Shown here piece by piece: positions 34,003 through 46,609 of a stretch of DNA of 64,000 bases. The notes under the pieces were generated by a model, which saw nothing but the letters and a program-made list of their open reading frames with translations, made no database searches and was not told the origin of the DNA. The stretch lies in the NCBI RefSeq assembly GCF_000003815.2, contig NW_023365762.1, positions 206,490 to 270,489 on the forward strand. The letters are read 5' to 3'. Numbering within the stretch: position 1 is the stretch's first letter; each line of letters begins with the position of its first letter. The DNA comes from Branchiostoma floridae. Taxonomy: Eukaryota > Chordata > Leptocardii > Amphioxiformes > Branchiostomatidae. Both the position numbers and the translations under genes were made by a program.

Positions 34003-34110
34003 TACTCTCCAAGCAGAGGTTCGGCTCCGAGTTCGTCTGGTTTTATTTGGGCGTTTTTATGCGTTTCTGTTTTGTTAGCCTCCATAGCAGGCTCTCTGGG
34101 GCCTTTTTTG
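34003..34110 (+). mobile_element. MITE family C left half abutting a CTCCATAGCAGGC transposon terminus
   Basis: TACTCTCCAAGCAGAGGTTC starts at 34003. At 34076 the sequence changes to TAGCCTCCATAGCAGGCTCT, the terminus seen around the assembly gap at 23475. This suggests one element inserted into the other; no right partner was found. Confidence 0.55.
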
Positions 34111-34334
34111 GCTCGTAGTAGACTTTTGCTGGCCATTTCTTTTTGTACTGGGTCATGGCTCTATTTGCATACTGTATTCTGCACAGACCCCCTATGTAAT
34201 CCATTTATTCTAATGCCCAGGGATCAAGCTTAGACGTTGCTCCCATGGGATTGTTGCTAGATGATTAAGCACCGTTAATTACGTGTCAGTATCTTTCTTC
34301 TGTCTACAACACCACGATATAGCAATGTTTATTT

Positions 34335-34433
34335 GCAATTTATTTGCATTGCTGACTTGATAGCCCTAAATACCCTGTTTTTAAATATAGCGGATATAGG
34401 TAACCCACGGATAAAGGTGAAATAGCGTTACGG
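34335..34433. mobile_element. MITE family B right half
   Basis: GATAGCCCTAAATACCC and AGCGGATATAGGTAACCCAC to AATAGCGTTAC match the other family B copies. Confidence 0.6.
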
Positions 34434-34525
34434 CATTCTTAAAAAAAAAAAAAAACTAACGTTACGCGTGCTTAGAAAGTTAGTATTACGTATTTTTGTT
34501 CTTGCTCGGTCCCTACAAGTACAAC

Positions 34526-34820
34526 GGGGAACGGGTTTTCTGCGCGTGGAGAATTTGCGCGTGCGCGTGAAAAATTTGCGCGTGAAAAAATAATGTTCCT
34601 GAAATATGTCAGAAAATGTGCAGCAAGGAATTCTATGGCAGGAAAATTTTTAGATCCCTTGGGAATAGGCTAATTTGCATATTTTGAACATTTCAAAATC
34701 ACGTAAATTTGACAGAAATACATGGAAAAATTACTCATACGAGGTTTTATATTCACGCGCAGATTTTTCACGCGCAACATTTCACGCGCAACTTTTTCAC
34801 GCGCACAAAACCCCATCCCC
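34526..34820. mobile_element. 295-bp MITE with iterated GCGCGTGAAAAA subterminal motifs and TACAAC target duplication
   Basis: The left end GGGGAACGGGTTTTCTGCGC and the right end GCGCACAAAACCCCATCCCC are inverted repeats. Inside each end TTGCGCGTGAAAAA or its complement repeats three or four times. TACAAC flanks both ends (34520-34525, 34821-34826). Confidence 0.85.
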
Positions 34821-36554
34821 TACAACGTGACTTAATTTGTATAGTGACGCGAATAACAACAGCATGTGATAAGGAAACGCTCCAGTTTTGAAGTGTTCAT
34901 TCCGTCCGAACGCACAATGACATGGATGGTGGATTTAGAACTGGGTTAAAACGACGTTATTGGTGTTGTTTGTTTCGATCACATGGTAAATAACGACCTA
35001 GGGATTATATATCTGACGTAAATGACGTTTCATTTTTGGACTGGTGAACATAAATGGAGACGCAAACTGATGAACATAATGGAAACTTAAAGGTTATCGA
35101 AAAGGTTAATGGAATAACACCAAATAGAAGAAGACTAAAAGTGTTGAGTTGTTTTTAATTCACCGACTGAAATGATACAGCTACAAAACATTAGAAATAT
35201 GAAACCGTAAATTGTATTCACTGAATTGCAACTACAGACTGGAAAAGAATAGAACGATATTGTACTGAACCATATTGTAATGAGTAATGAAAGCAAACAT
35301 GCCGAAGAAATAGGATCGTCAAGATCGCCTAGTAGTTTCCAGTGATGTCTTGTTTTCAGTCCTATATATACTAGTACATTACTTTACTCCACAACATAAC
35401 AACCAGTGGTGTCTATTGTTTACTCATAAAAGTATACCGGTATGTCTTTAGATTTCACCCCACATTATGGATCCGATGTATTCTGGTTTATTCCGGTATT
35501 CAGCCGTACCCCGGGAAAGGATATGGTAAAAACGTAGGGATAGGCAAGAGCTTTGATGTCAGAATACTAGTATGTACAAACACCGCACGCACAGATGGAC
35601 AATTGTCGTTTCTTAGAAAGACCATATGGTGTCTAGCCGGACTTGAGAACAAAGTTGAACTTGGTGGTTACACAACTATGTCTGAAAAAGTTCGCGAACT
35701 TGAGTCTGGAATTCCCTGGTTCCAAAACAAACTTGACATATCCCAGTTGTTGTAATGTCGGCGAAGGTAGTAAAACACTTCGCAACACTTAAAGCGTTGC
35801 TGACAGCTATATCACAGAATGCAATAAAAACGCATGTGATATTTGACTCATTTTGAAACTCTATACTACTGTATAGCTGTTCAACGTAAAGTTGTTTCTA
35901 AATAAAACAAAGCTTGCGTTGACTCTAGTATCCATTTCTTGACCTCAGAGACCAGCGTCATTTACGATAGTTTATCATTTATTTTAACCGCCAAATGTAG
36001 TGTCGATGCCAACTTGGCGCTGCTTACAAAGCTTTTATTTAGGTCTAGTTGCTCTCCAAGAAGGAAATTGAACCTTACAATTGCACTTAACGGTTGTCTT
36101 AAAAATCACCACTCTAAAGATATTTCTATCTGACAAACTTAAGCCAAGTTTAGGAGAGTATCGATATTCGCTAAAGTGAAAGTTATTTGTCTAACTTTAT
36201 TTAGAAGACTTCCTCTTTGCCAAAACAAAATTGTATATTCTAGCAATCTTTTAAGCATCGAATGCTTTCTAAAAATCTATAAAACTCCACAATTTGTGCA
36301 GTTTTAAACATTGATGTGGTTTCATGTTTGAGTGCTGAACTTTCTATGACCCTTCCGATGTAGGTTGCCGCCCAGTAGAAGTGCCCCTAAGGTTACATAC
36401 CAGACAAGCTCTAGTCACAAGACTTGTCCACACAGACGGACGGTAAAATATAGAAAAAGACAAACGTATTGCTGGTAGACACGCAAGTAGATTTTATTGT
36501 AAAGAACGTTCACCTATCGGTTTGAACTTTCTTTAAACTATTAGAACTGATGGG

Positions 36555-36760
36555 GAACGCTGGTTCACCTTTTTCCGCTGGTGTAACCTATAGCCGTTCT
36601 TTAAAACAAGGGATATTCGAGTCGATCGACTGGAACATTTTGAAATTGTTTAATATTGATATTTGAAACCACTACACGTCGTCGTGATAGCCCTAAACAT
36701 CTAATGTTTAAAAACAACGGATTTAGGTTACCCCACGGATAAAGGTGAACTAGAGTTATA
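36555..36760. mobile_element. MITE family B copy
   Basis: Left GCTGGTTCACC...GTAACCTATAGCCGTT, right AACGGATTTAGGTTACCCC...GAACTAGAGTTA, with interior TTGAAACCACTAC. Confidence 0.68.
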
Positions 36761-37194
36761 TATGACTCATTATGAGAGATAGATCAATAGTGTAATAGTA
36801 ATGTCAATGTCAGCGTTCCGATGATGTAGATAAAAAAGTGTTATTGACAACTGAAAAACTGTAAAAAAAAATGTTTTTAGCAATTTCGTCGAATGCTTTC
36901 CAAAAATCTTCAAAACTCCCCCTTTTGATAATGAATTGATAGATTCTGCCCTTGGCTGCAACGCTTTTTTAACAAATAAACCATTTGAATGATAGATTTG
37001 ATGGATGGATAGAGAACTCAGGGGTCCAGAAAAGTGAAAGTGGTCTCAAGCCTAGAGCTATTCACTGTTTATTTAAGAGAAGAGAGGCGGTATGAACAGA
37101 AGTATGTACAGGTTACTGGTGCAAATTCCCATTGCTCTTTTCGTACAATGAACAGTGGACCATAGTCCTAAGGACTGTAACCCTTTATATATAG

Positions 37195-37300
37195 TAATGG
37201 GTACATCGGGCGAGCGACACAGCCGGGGTTCGAACTCGCAACCTCTTGGTCCAGGGGCATTGTGGTTCAGATGCTGGGGCTCTACACAGATTTGGATTAC
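37195..37300 (-). mobile_element. tRNA-derived SINE fragment
   Basis: The minus strand carries GCGAGTTCGAACCCCGGC, a Pol III B-box (GTTCGAACC) in a tRNA-like context. No full cloverleaf can be drawn, so it is not annotated as a tRNA gene. Confidence 0.5.
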
Positions 37301-37679
37301 TTACAAGTTTCTTTTGACAAGTCGTAACCGCAGCATGGTCTTCATAGCTCAGACAATCGCTATTTTACAAGCAATTGACTGTTTTGGCAGTTATCCAACG
37401 CCATGTCCAGCCACCACCCACTTTCACAACATAATGGTCGCTCCCTTCTTCTGAACTCTGTTCGACCCCATCTCCCCATGTAGTCTGTACGGCCCTGGCT
37501 CAGTTACTTTCTCCACAGACCTCCCGTTGGGAAGAGAATCGCTGGCTCTCTTCCAAAGAAAGAAGTCTTCGCAATTAACGCGCCAACGTATCCATAGCCC
37601 CAAGCAGAAAATAGAATACGCATTGTATCGTTTTCATTCAGTTGTATCACATGGCTGGACGAAAGATACAGAATACTTT

Positions 37680-37925
37680 CAAAGCATAAAGTGAGAGTTC
37701 AGCGGCCCCCAAACAAGCTGTACCCAGACCCCCACCCCACCCCCTCCCTTCCCCCCTGTGGAATGCCGCCTACCACCTGTCCAGCCAATCACAACGCGAA
37801 GATTAATGGCACGCCCCCCTCCCCGAACCCCTCCCACAATGCATCAGTTCTGAGTTCGACTTACACTGATGTCTTTTGTTCTTCGTACATGTGCGAACGA
37901 TTCCTACCGTAAAAATCCAATTTTC
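37680..37925 (+). promoter_or_regulatory. Candidate CCAAT-box promoter with donor at 37926
   Basis: A CACCC/CCCCT-rich block is followed by CAGCCAATCACAACG (CCAAT box, 37785) and CACGCCCCCC. About 100 bp of mixed sequence then ends TTTTC|GTAAGTACG. ATGs are present in the putative exon, so it is less convincing than the candidate at 31.5 kb. Confidence 0.22.
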
Positions 37926-39724
37926 GTAAGTACGCCTTTCTTCTAGATTTCATATTAAGAACTAATATAGTTTCCTACTCATTTTGGATTTGTTTTAGAT
38001 ATAACTTAGGCGGCGTTGCGATGGGTGTCTTTGTAAATTTATGACTGCTACACACTCTACAAACATTCCGACCCATACTTAGTAACTGGCGTACGCTCGA
38101 GACTATCATGTGATAGAATCTAAAGTAATGCCCGTTTCTTATCCTGTTTGAAAAAGGTAGGTTTCTTACCTGTTTGGATTTTTTTAAATTACGAACCTGT
38201 GGTCTGAAATTCGGATAATTGTGCTGATTAGAAGCGAGTACTAGTATTATGAGTTAGATGGCCGGGCTATTCTTTTACTAGACAGGCCAAATATAGCCAA
38301 AACACTGAATATGAAATCAACGTATCATTTTGCTCTTCATTGTAAGTTTATTGTTAAACATTGATCCTAAATCATATTTGCGTTAATTTTAGTTTGCTGG
38401 GAGATTTATGCAATATTTAATCACTTCTTTCTGTAGACAATACCTACCAAATCATCAAAATAGATTTTAGAGTAGAGTATATTTTCAATATCAATGCAAT
38501 ATTCTTTAGTTATCCTATTTCGAAACTCTCAAACTATTAATTTATACTTCTGAAAGAACATGTCCTTGTTACAATTGATACTGATACAAGAAATAAAATC
38601 ATCATAAAAAGTGTCTGTCCAAAACGTTTAACTCGCCTCCCGTTGAAAATGAAAGCACATAATAGAGTAGCTATTTAACTATTGGGCGTGAGTGTTACAA
38701 AGTTCAATACCAGAAGTCAAGTCTTTTCAACAATAGCAACTTTATATCACTCACTGAACCCCCAATTTGGGGGGGGGGGCTTTTTAAGTTCAAACCCTTT
38801 TCAAGTACCTCCTACATTTTGTCTAGTATCAAAAATAGCATTCTCAGAACTGATCCGACCTTATTAACATATATGGCATCGAGTGACGGTTTGACAATAT
38901 TTTGATTCTGTCGTTGCGACTTTGGGCAAGTGATTGAAGTGATGGGCGGGAGACAGATGATTGAGACACCGCCAATATTTTAGGAGCAGTCCGATCGAGG
39001 GTGGTCCGTGTTGTCGCTAATGATAATAGCAGTGTCAGAGTGTTGCGATTGTGATATGAAGTGCAAGAAGGGGAAAATGTTATAAAAAAGTAGACCTCTA
39101 CTCTAAATCTCTTCAGAAGATCATAATCATTCATGTGAACCTTTGAGATAGAACGTATACTAGGAACCCCTTTTGAATTCCTGAAACACAAAACCTTGTC
39201 AACTCCGTGTACTAACTACGTAGAGTAGGAAGTACTTGGGACTAAATGTTGCTTTTTCTTGGAACTGCAGTTCACTTCCTCCAATTCTAGGTATTGAACC
39301 CCGAAGTTAAAAGTACAAAGCTAGAAAGGAGAAGAAGAAAAAATACCGATAGAAGCAACGTTTTATCACCGGAAATGTATAAAAGTTAATAATAGTGTCC
39401 TTATTGCCTTTTTGTTTTTAGAGAAAATATATGACAAAAGGGGCGTAGAAAGAAAACATTTGTCATTTGAGCACAGAAGTGTATGTTTGGAGTGTCCTCG
39501 GAAGCATCTAAAGTTACAGGCATGTATAAATGGGGAAACCGAAAGATTGGGTGACACTGGCGCGTGAGGAAATACGTTTATACTACCAGCGGACATACAG
39601 CGACACTATTTGGGTATAAACAATGTAATGACAACTTAGCCACGTTTTATCGCCAATAGACCTGTTTATACAACACTTTGACGTCGTAAAACACTACGCT
39701 TTCAAAAAATAACTGAACCTAAAT

Positions 39725-39912
39725 ATTCTAAATAAAAGTTGGCGTTTTAAATGAATGCGCATCTAAATTAAAAGATGGCGATTTAGATGACTGCATCTAA
39801 ATGAAAAGATTAAAAGATGTCGATTTAAATGAAATGGCTACATCTAAATAAAACATTGTGATTTAAATGATTGCATATGATCTAAATCAAAAGATGGCAT
39901 CTAAATCACTGC
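39725..39912. repeat. Degenerate minisatellite, about 37-bp units with ATCTAAAT / ATTTAAAT words
   Basis: Units pair TGCATCTAAAT and AAAAGATG with GATTTAAATGA; about five units follow one another with indels. Each contains ATCTAAAT and its near complement ATTTAGAT, so each unit is also partly self-complementary. Confidence 0.75.
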
Positions 39913-40673
39913 ATCCAACTTTGACAATACTGTGTCACACAATACCATCCCTTCCATATGATATTGTACTAAAACGTTGTTTTCAGAAATGATATCACTG
40001 TTCTTTCTCGTCATTTATGGATTTAGAGAAAGGTTACTCGAATACAAATGGATGTCACACATCTGTTTCGTGGTACAGAAACGGTACAGACGAACCAAGG
40101 CCGGAATTCTAGACCACAAATGGTTCTTCTAAGGCCAAGTTTCCGATTTCAAACGGATCTTCCGCTTAACACATTACTGAGACTGTTTGACTAGCAACTA
40201 TCCGCTGAGCAAGTTTGCCTTCTCTCCGTCTGGCGATGCTTTGAGTCAATCTTGGGTCGCGGTTACTAAATTGTTCTTTGTCGCTTGGCGGTCTCTGTCG
40301 TGTACTGTTTGTGTGGAAATATTTGTCGTTCAGATGATCCCGATTTGAAACGGGTATTGTGGGGTAATTAAGTAAGCAAAACAAAGCAAAGAAGGGAAGG
40401 AAGTGTACCCAGTTTTTAGGGGGTAGGCCCCGCAGCCAACTTGGTCACTATTCTTTAGCCTCTACCAGGCTCCGGAGATCGCTGGACAAATAATAAAAAG
40501 TTGTAAAATACTGAAATAGACTGAATACTGGCTAGGGGAGTCGGTCGCCATAGGGTTCAATTGGTGGGGTTTAGGTGGCTTATTATGTGTTTTCATCTGA
40601 TAGGAAACTAGTATAAATTTTACTTGGTCTCTTGTAGGCCGCCATTAACGGAATACCTCGTAGCCACTGCTAA

Positions 40674-40905
40674 TACCCCTGTCACATTGCGCGAAAATCG
40701 AGCGGACGACGAGTCTGCGACAATCGCCCGAGCCTCGCTTATAATAATAACTTTATTGCACAACAATTATACAAGGTACAAAGTATGGCTTATATGTGAC
40801 AGGGACGGTTTTCAGGTGAAAAATACGCGCAACCCTCTGTCGATCTTGTTGCCGACCTTCCATCGAATGATCGATACGCCGATCGTGGATAATGTGACAG
40901 GGGTA
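40674..40905 (+). mobile_element. Complete MITE family E copy, 232 bp
   Basis: TACCCCTGTCACATT at the left and AATGTGACAGGGGTA at the right are 15-bp perfect inverted repeats with TA at the borders. The interior matches the inverted copy at 25945. Confidence 0.85.
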
Positions 40906-41353
40906 TAAGGAGGCTAGAGAAAACCCCCGCGACGGAGCCTGGTATAGGCTAGAAGGAGGTCAGCCCTCCGGCTAACTCCTTAAACCTGCTAAAATTGTTC
41001 TTTGATCTTCTTCAAGACAGGGATTATTCCTACTGGAAGTAAATCCATGTGTTATCAGTGTGTTCTTTAGTCGCATTGTGTGATTTTTATCTCACGGTAC
41101 CAGCGTTGGGCTTAGAGGTTGATCCGCCCTTGAAAAGATTCTTGTCTGTGTCCTTCAATTGTGGAATTTCCGGCTTTGAGCACCTGAGGTTTTGGCTTGA
41201 GCAAAACGCACTGTCAAAGGTGGCAGAGAGTGTCTTTCCCGTTTGGCATTATTAAAACTACATCATCAGTACATGTCCTTTGAAGTCGTTGATATTGAGA
41301 ATTAGGAGTAAAAATTTTCTTTATATTTGTGTCCAGAAAGTTCAGACGATCAT

Positions 41354-41380
41354 TACACACACACACACACACACACACAC
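41354..41380. repeat. (AC)n microsatellite
   Basis: Uninterrupted AC dinucleotides. Confidence 0.95.
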
Positions 41381-43350
41381 GCATTCATACACAAATACGT
41401 TCGCGCACACGTACATATGAAGTGGCAAACACATGCACGCAGACACACAATTTGAAATTTGTTTACAGCAATATTGTCCGTTTTATAGACTAAACTTTTT
41501 TGATTTGATTTTTTGCTCGTTTACCTGTACGTATCCAATACTAGTTTCACCCTAGTGTAACCTTTGTTATGTTATGTAACCTATGTTATGTTATGTTCAC
41601 ATGGATTTCATAAAAGAACATTGACCCGATTCCTAAGCCCTTTTCCGCTCCAAATGACGAATTTTGACCTTATTTGCTTTGGCACATGCGCTAGACTGTC
41701 GTCCGCTACGAAAAGAACGGCGTTGAAAGGTTTTCAGCGCGACTGGCTTACACCGGTATGTGTGACAAGGCCGCACAGATGTTACATACAGGACGGGCGT
41801 ACGAAAGCCCGTTAGGCCATGTTGATTTGATTATATGGATGACATACTCGGGGAACCCAAAATCTGAGGCGAGCGTGCGAATAAGAAAAAAAAAAAGTTT
41901 GCCCCCCACCCCAAAAAAGCCTTAAATTGCCTTAAAAGAAATTGTACCATGCATTCTTACAGGTAAGGGTTAGTATCATTGGCGGCACGAAACAATTTTG
42001 ATGCCACGAATATGTACTATTACTATCACATTGTTGAGCTGCCTTGTTGTTAGACTCTCCGAGTATTCTATGATTCATTAATCGTACTTGCAATGAATCC
42101 GTATTGTTAGTGCATTTTGTGGTATATTGGGGAGTCTGGGGACTTAAAGTTAACATGTCAAAGTCTTTGGAGGCTTCTATCTTCAAATATGAATAAAGTA
42201 TTTATCTATCTATATATCATCTATATAAACATGACGTTAAAGCTCAAGTGAACGTTGAGAACGGCACGCAAAGTCAAAGAGTTAAATATACTGCCCAATA
42301 TACGATGACACAACCTGGTTGACCCGTTTATTTATATCTGTAGAAACGTGCAACTCTCGTGCCATGGTCTGGGCTCTCTTCCAGGAAACGGTTGGAGCGT
42401 TGATCAGGGCATTCTTCCAGGAAACAGTTGACATTGTCCAGGACAGGTGCCGCCATGACAGATGTGTTCTCGAACTTAGTCCAAGGCTCCAAGCAGAGGT
42501 TAGGCTAGCCTGTGTAACACAAACTTTGCTGGGCTGTAACTGGCCCCTCCCCGCTAGTATGCCGGCGGATGTTGGGCGGGCTGCTATAAGCGAGATTTAA
42601 TCATGCTGCGCCCAGGGTCCGGGGCTGTTTGGGACATTTTGTCAGGATTTCTATTTTTCGTATTTTTCATATATTTCTTCTTTTCTTTTTGCTTTTTTTT
42701 AGATTTGGCAATGTGACACTGCACTATAGTTAGTAACTCATTTCAACAGTGCCACAACTAAAGGATAGATCTAGGCAGACGGTAAATCTAGTCCCATAGT
42801 CCGTATACTAGTAGTCAGTTGTTTGTATGTTATCCACTGCGTCTAGGGTACGATATAGGAAGGCTGAGCCCATCCCTCTTCTTCCACGGCCTTTCTTTGC
42901 GTTGCTTTTCTGTGTTGTGTCGTCGCTCAAAGTTTCTTTGGTTAGATCTAGGCCAGTATTAGTCTGTGTGACACAATCTCTGTTGTCCAGGGCTGATACT
43001 TTCTGATGTATGGCTGCTATAAGCGAGATTTAATCAGGCTAGGCCAGTATATTCACACAGTGTGTTCAGATTTGCAGTATCGAAATGACTGATCTGGTTG
43101 ACGTCCCGAACGTGCTAATCCTGTCAGGACAAGTGGCTGATAAGGTCGCCTGACCGAGCTGTCAATCAAACATAGCTGCCGCACCTCACCCCGTGGGGTG
43201 CCGTATCATACGATAATTGTAGCCTCCTCCAGACCTTTCTGAGGGGTTCTGAATCGTAGAATTCGACAACAATACTTGTGATTCGTCGATGAATTGGCTA
43301 GCAAAAGTTCCTCTATGCAGACTATGGTAACCCGGAACTCCATTGGTAAA

Positions 43351-43491
43351 TACTGTAAATACAGAAATGTTCGCGGTGATTTTCGCGTTGCAAATTTACC
43401 GCGAACATGAAACCACCGCGAACCACCCCGAACAGTCCTTTTCCCGCTAACGCGAAATTAAATCCCCGCAAACTTAAATGTGTTTACAGTA
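43351..43491. mobile_element. MITE family F copy, 141 bp
   Basis: TACTGTAAATACAGAAATG at the left and GTTTACAGTA at the right; interior ACCGCGAACATGAAACC words as in 26663-26859. Confidence 0.8.
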
Positions 43492-43501
43492 GTTCACCCT
43501 C

Positions 43502-43652
43502 TAGCCTGGATACCAGACTCCGTCCCGATCTCAGTATCTACCAGGGCCTAACTTAGGGGGCCTGCTGTAGAACTTTCTCGGGGGCATGTTTGTCCTAGAC
43601 CCGAGGAATTGGTCGGTATAGGCCCTAGTAACAGTCTGGCATCCAGGTTAGT
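43502..43652. mobile_element. MITE with CTAGCCTGGATACCAGACT ends
   Basis: The left end CTAGCCTGGATACCAGACTC has an inverted match in AGTCTGGCATCCAGGTTAG at the right. Confidence 0.7.
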
Positions 43653-43875
43653 AGAGTACGACTACTACTATTTTCTGGATACGTCTGTTCGCACTTTGCC
43701 TGGAGTAGCCAGCTAAATTGCAAACATGGGCAAAGAATGTTTCCTATTTCGTTCGAAGGTCAGTAGGAGGTGTCAACCTTATTTTAAGGGTGGTGGACAA
43801 TATTTCATTCCGGGTGGGAAACGTGGGAATTTTCATTATTTGGCTCAAAGCCCAGAGGTCCTGGGTTCTAGTACC

Positions 43876-44074
43876 TAGTCTCTACCAGACTCCGGATCGC
43901 TGGAAAATCGTAGAAATGGAACAAATAGAGAGGAATATAACCGGCCAGGGAACAGCTCGCGATCCTAGGATCGCGTGCTTTCCCTGGCCGGTTATGTTCC
44001 TCTGGCCGGCTTACTCCTCTATTTGTTCCATTTTTACGATTTGTCCAGCGATCCGGAGTTCTGGTAGAGACTAC
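43876..44074. mobile_element. Near-perfect 199-bp foldback element
   Basis: The whole element is one inverted repeat, from TAGTCTCTACCAGA at the left to TCTGGTAGAGACTA at the right. Its centre is GCGATCCTAGGATCGC near 43966. The 119-residue open frame across it is an artefact of this structure. Diverged relatives with the same ends are near 40450 and 54360-54535. Confidence 0.85.
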
Positions 44075-44104
44075 TAGTCCCCTGGTATGCCCCTTTTGGG
44101 AAGG

Positions 44105-44320
44105 GCACTAAACGCGACTTTCCTCACTTCACTCAGGTTATAATTAAATGAGTACCTAGCTAGTTAGGGCCGTCCCTCGTATAGGACATTAAATAGAGGT
44201 CCCGTGTTTGAGGATAGCCACATCTCAAGCACGTTAAAGATGCCACCACACCTGTCCAAAAGAGTAGGGGTCCTTCCCGGTGTGAGTGGATCAAATAAAT
44301 CTGTCCAAATGTATAACTTG
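44105..44320 (+). mobile_element. Interspersed repeat, plus-strand copy of the 18244 element
   Basis: GGTCCCGTGTTTGAGGATAG, CTCAAGCACGTTAAAG and GGTGTGAGTGGATCAAAT match the minus-strand element in the CIP2A intron. Confidence 0.6.
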
Positions 44321-46164
44321 TAGTACTGTTCAAATTATTACAGAACCTGGTGTGTTACTCCATACGGCGGTTTACAGGGTATGCAATACAACAAAATAGC
44401 TGGCTAACTCCCCTTGTATACTATTCAGTCCTATGCGGCAATTTCGACCATTTTGTCAGCAACCTAAAAGTCCTAAAGCTTAGGACAGTCAGTCCAGCAG
44501 CCTTCAGTGCTAACAATTTCACGTCAATATTTTTGTTGTTTCCGGGTTTAGTTTCCGGGTAGTAGAGTCGCTTAAAAACGGAAATGGGTGCCGGGCCTAC
44601 GCATCACAATGTGATGCATGGCAACTTTAGCTTTAGCTTAGTAGAGTCGTAACTACACTGAAGCATGGAAGTCTCTAGTATTTGTTTTAAAGCTTAAGAA
44701 AGTTTAGCTGTCAGGTGTTAAAACTTGTCAACAGGATTATCTCCTCAAACCAAAATAAACACACGATTAAACTCTAATCCTTCGTACCTACCCTTAGCAT
44801 ACAATACTGGGCGAGTGCTAAGCAGTCGTTGTTGTATGCAAACCAGTTTTTAGGACACAGAAGGGGCAACACATGTTAGTTCAGCTTTGAGTTGGTTGCG
44901 CACTTGTACCAGTGTCCTTGTACACATCCTCTCGGCGCTTTGTTTTCGTAAGAATCTTGGCTACTGTAGCAGGTGGCGTGATAGTGGAATCAAGAAGTTT
45001 TGCCAAGTTTGCGAACTTTGTTTTTCAAGTTCTTCGCTCGAAGTATAAGACTGTACCGGGTTGGATTGCGGTGCCGTCAAGTTAGGTATTGTGCATTTTC
45101 GGTTATACTGTCTTATTTTGTTTTATGTGCCACGTTTTATTTCAGGTTTCGCTAATCTCTGCTTCTTCGGTTGTCAGAAATACCAGTTTTACATTGTGGT
45201 TTTGTGTTCTTGAAATATGTGAGGAAAACATGTCCTAGAGGTAGCGCTAAATTTGGGTATTTCAATGAATATAATCGTAGACGCTGTATACAAGGGCACA
45301 ACTACGTTCGATAGTCAGAAAGTATAGTGTTGATAGTCTTTTGAATGAACGGATATAACTGCTCTATCTCGAACCATTTCATAAAAGAGATTTTAGGTTC
45401 GTGCACTCCTATGCGTATATTGTAGTCCTTATGAGTTGCGTATTGACATGAATCGTTTGCAGCCAAAGAAGTCTCTTTTTTTCGGGTCCGGCAACCAGGC
45501 AGCACTGTGGGTCAAAGAAAAAAACTTCTCCGCAAATGTTACCTAAACCACAAAATGTCAATGCGCAAGTCGTACGCACAAGTGTGAACGGCCTCCTTAC
45601 CATTGTTAATGTTAGCCGTGTCACATATCACCATAATTTTGCTACTTCAATTTTACAAACTTGCGTCAGCAAACTTTACAGTTGTCGCCCACGCCGTAAA
45701 TTATACATGGGGAAGGCTTTGGGCCGTTTCGATCTGCGTCAGCGTGAAAATTACAACGGTAAAAGTCAAATTTACGTTGATCGATTGTAGAGTGTGGAAA
45801 GCAATAACGTTTTCTGGCGTAGAGCCCGTTCACGCGTAACCGTTGCTCGTTCGTTCGGACCCTTTGTAGTGGCTAGCGGCACATAGAGCAAGTTTCCTCG
45901 CTATAACCATGAAAAATGGAGATATAGTTTTGGGTGTGTCCGTGTGTGTGTCTGTGTGCCTGTCTGTCTGTCTGTGTGTCCGGATTTTTGTAGTGAGCAT
46001 ATCTCAAGAACCTCTGGATGGATTACGATGATATTTTGTATGTGGATAGGTGTTGGAAAGACAAAGATTACGGTCAATCCACCCCCCCTCTCCTGGTAGG
46101 TGGACTTGGTACTGCAGCAGAATGTCCTTTTTTTGTATCTTTTTACCTGGATGTGCTATATATG

Positions 46165-46496
46165 GTCTTGATTTTTTTTTACATGGAGGGGTTGCTGTAC
46201 CTCCTCGAAAATGGGATCCTCAATTCACGGCCCTTCCGAAAGACGGGTGCAGCCCCAACCGAGATGCCCAACCCAGGATTGAACTGGGGGCTCCCATGGC
46301 CAGTTACCAACTAATTTGAGCCAACTAACTGACGAAACTGTGAGGGTGCTACTCTCCAAGCAGAGGTTCGGCTCCGGCTGTTTTGGGACTTTCTTTTAGG
46401 CGTTTTATCGGGCTTCCTATTTTGAACTGTTTTCTTCGTGTCTCGAGGCCTAGACTGGAGAGTATGTGGCTGCTACCAGTTGAGCTACAGGGACAT
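46165..46496 (-). mobile_element. tRNA-derived SINE split by a nested MITE
   Basis: On the minus strand it starts GTCCCTGTAGCTCAACTGG (Pol III A-box, 46487-46476). A B-box AGTTCAATCC lies at 46286-46277, and the body has GGGCTGCACCCGTC. A 115-bp family C MITE (46350-46464) interrupts it between the boxes. This body is a known style of lancelet SINE (recollection). Confidence 0.72.
46350..46464. mobile_element. MITE family C copy inserted in the SINE
   Basis: TACTCTCCAAGCAGAGGTTC at the left and GACTGGAGAGTA at the right, with TA duplicated at the borders. Removing it restores continuous SINE sequence. Confidence 0.75.
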
Positions 46497-46609
46497 CCAC
46501 TGCGATAGATTTAAAAAGAATTTATGACCCCAAACCTATAAATGACGAACGCCATCAGTGACAATGCTCTCCGCACGTAGACAGTCAATGAAGGAGGCCA
46601 TATGCCATG

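Noticed and set aside
46476-46487. tRNA gene from Pol III A and B boxes (also at 37229 and 56930)
   Set aside because: No cloverleaf or proper acceptor stem; box spacing and body fit SINEs.
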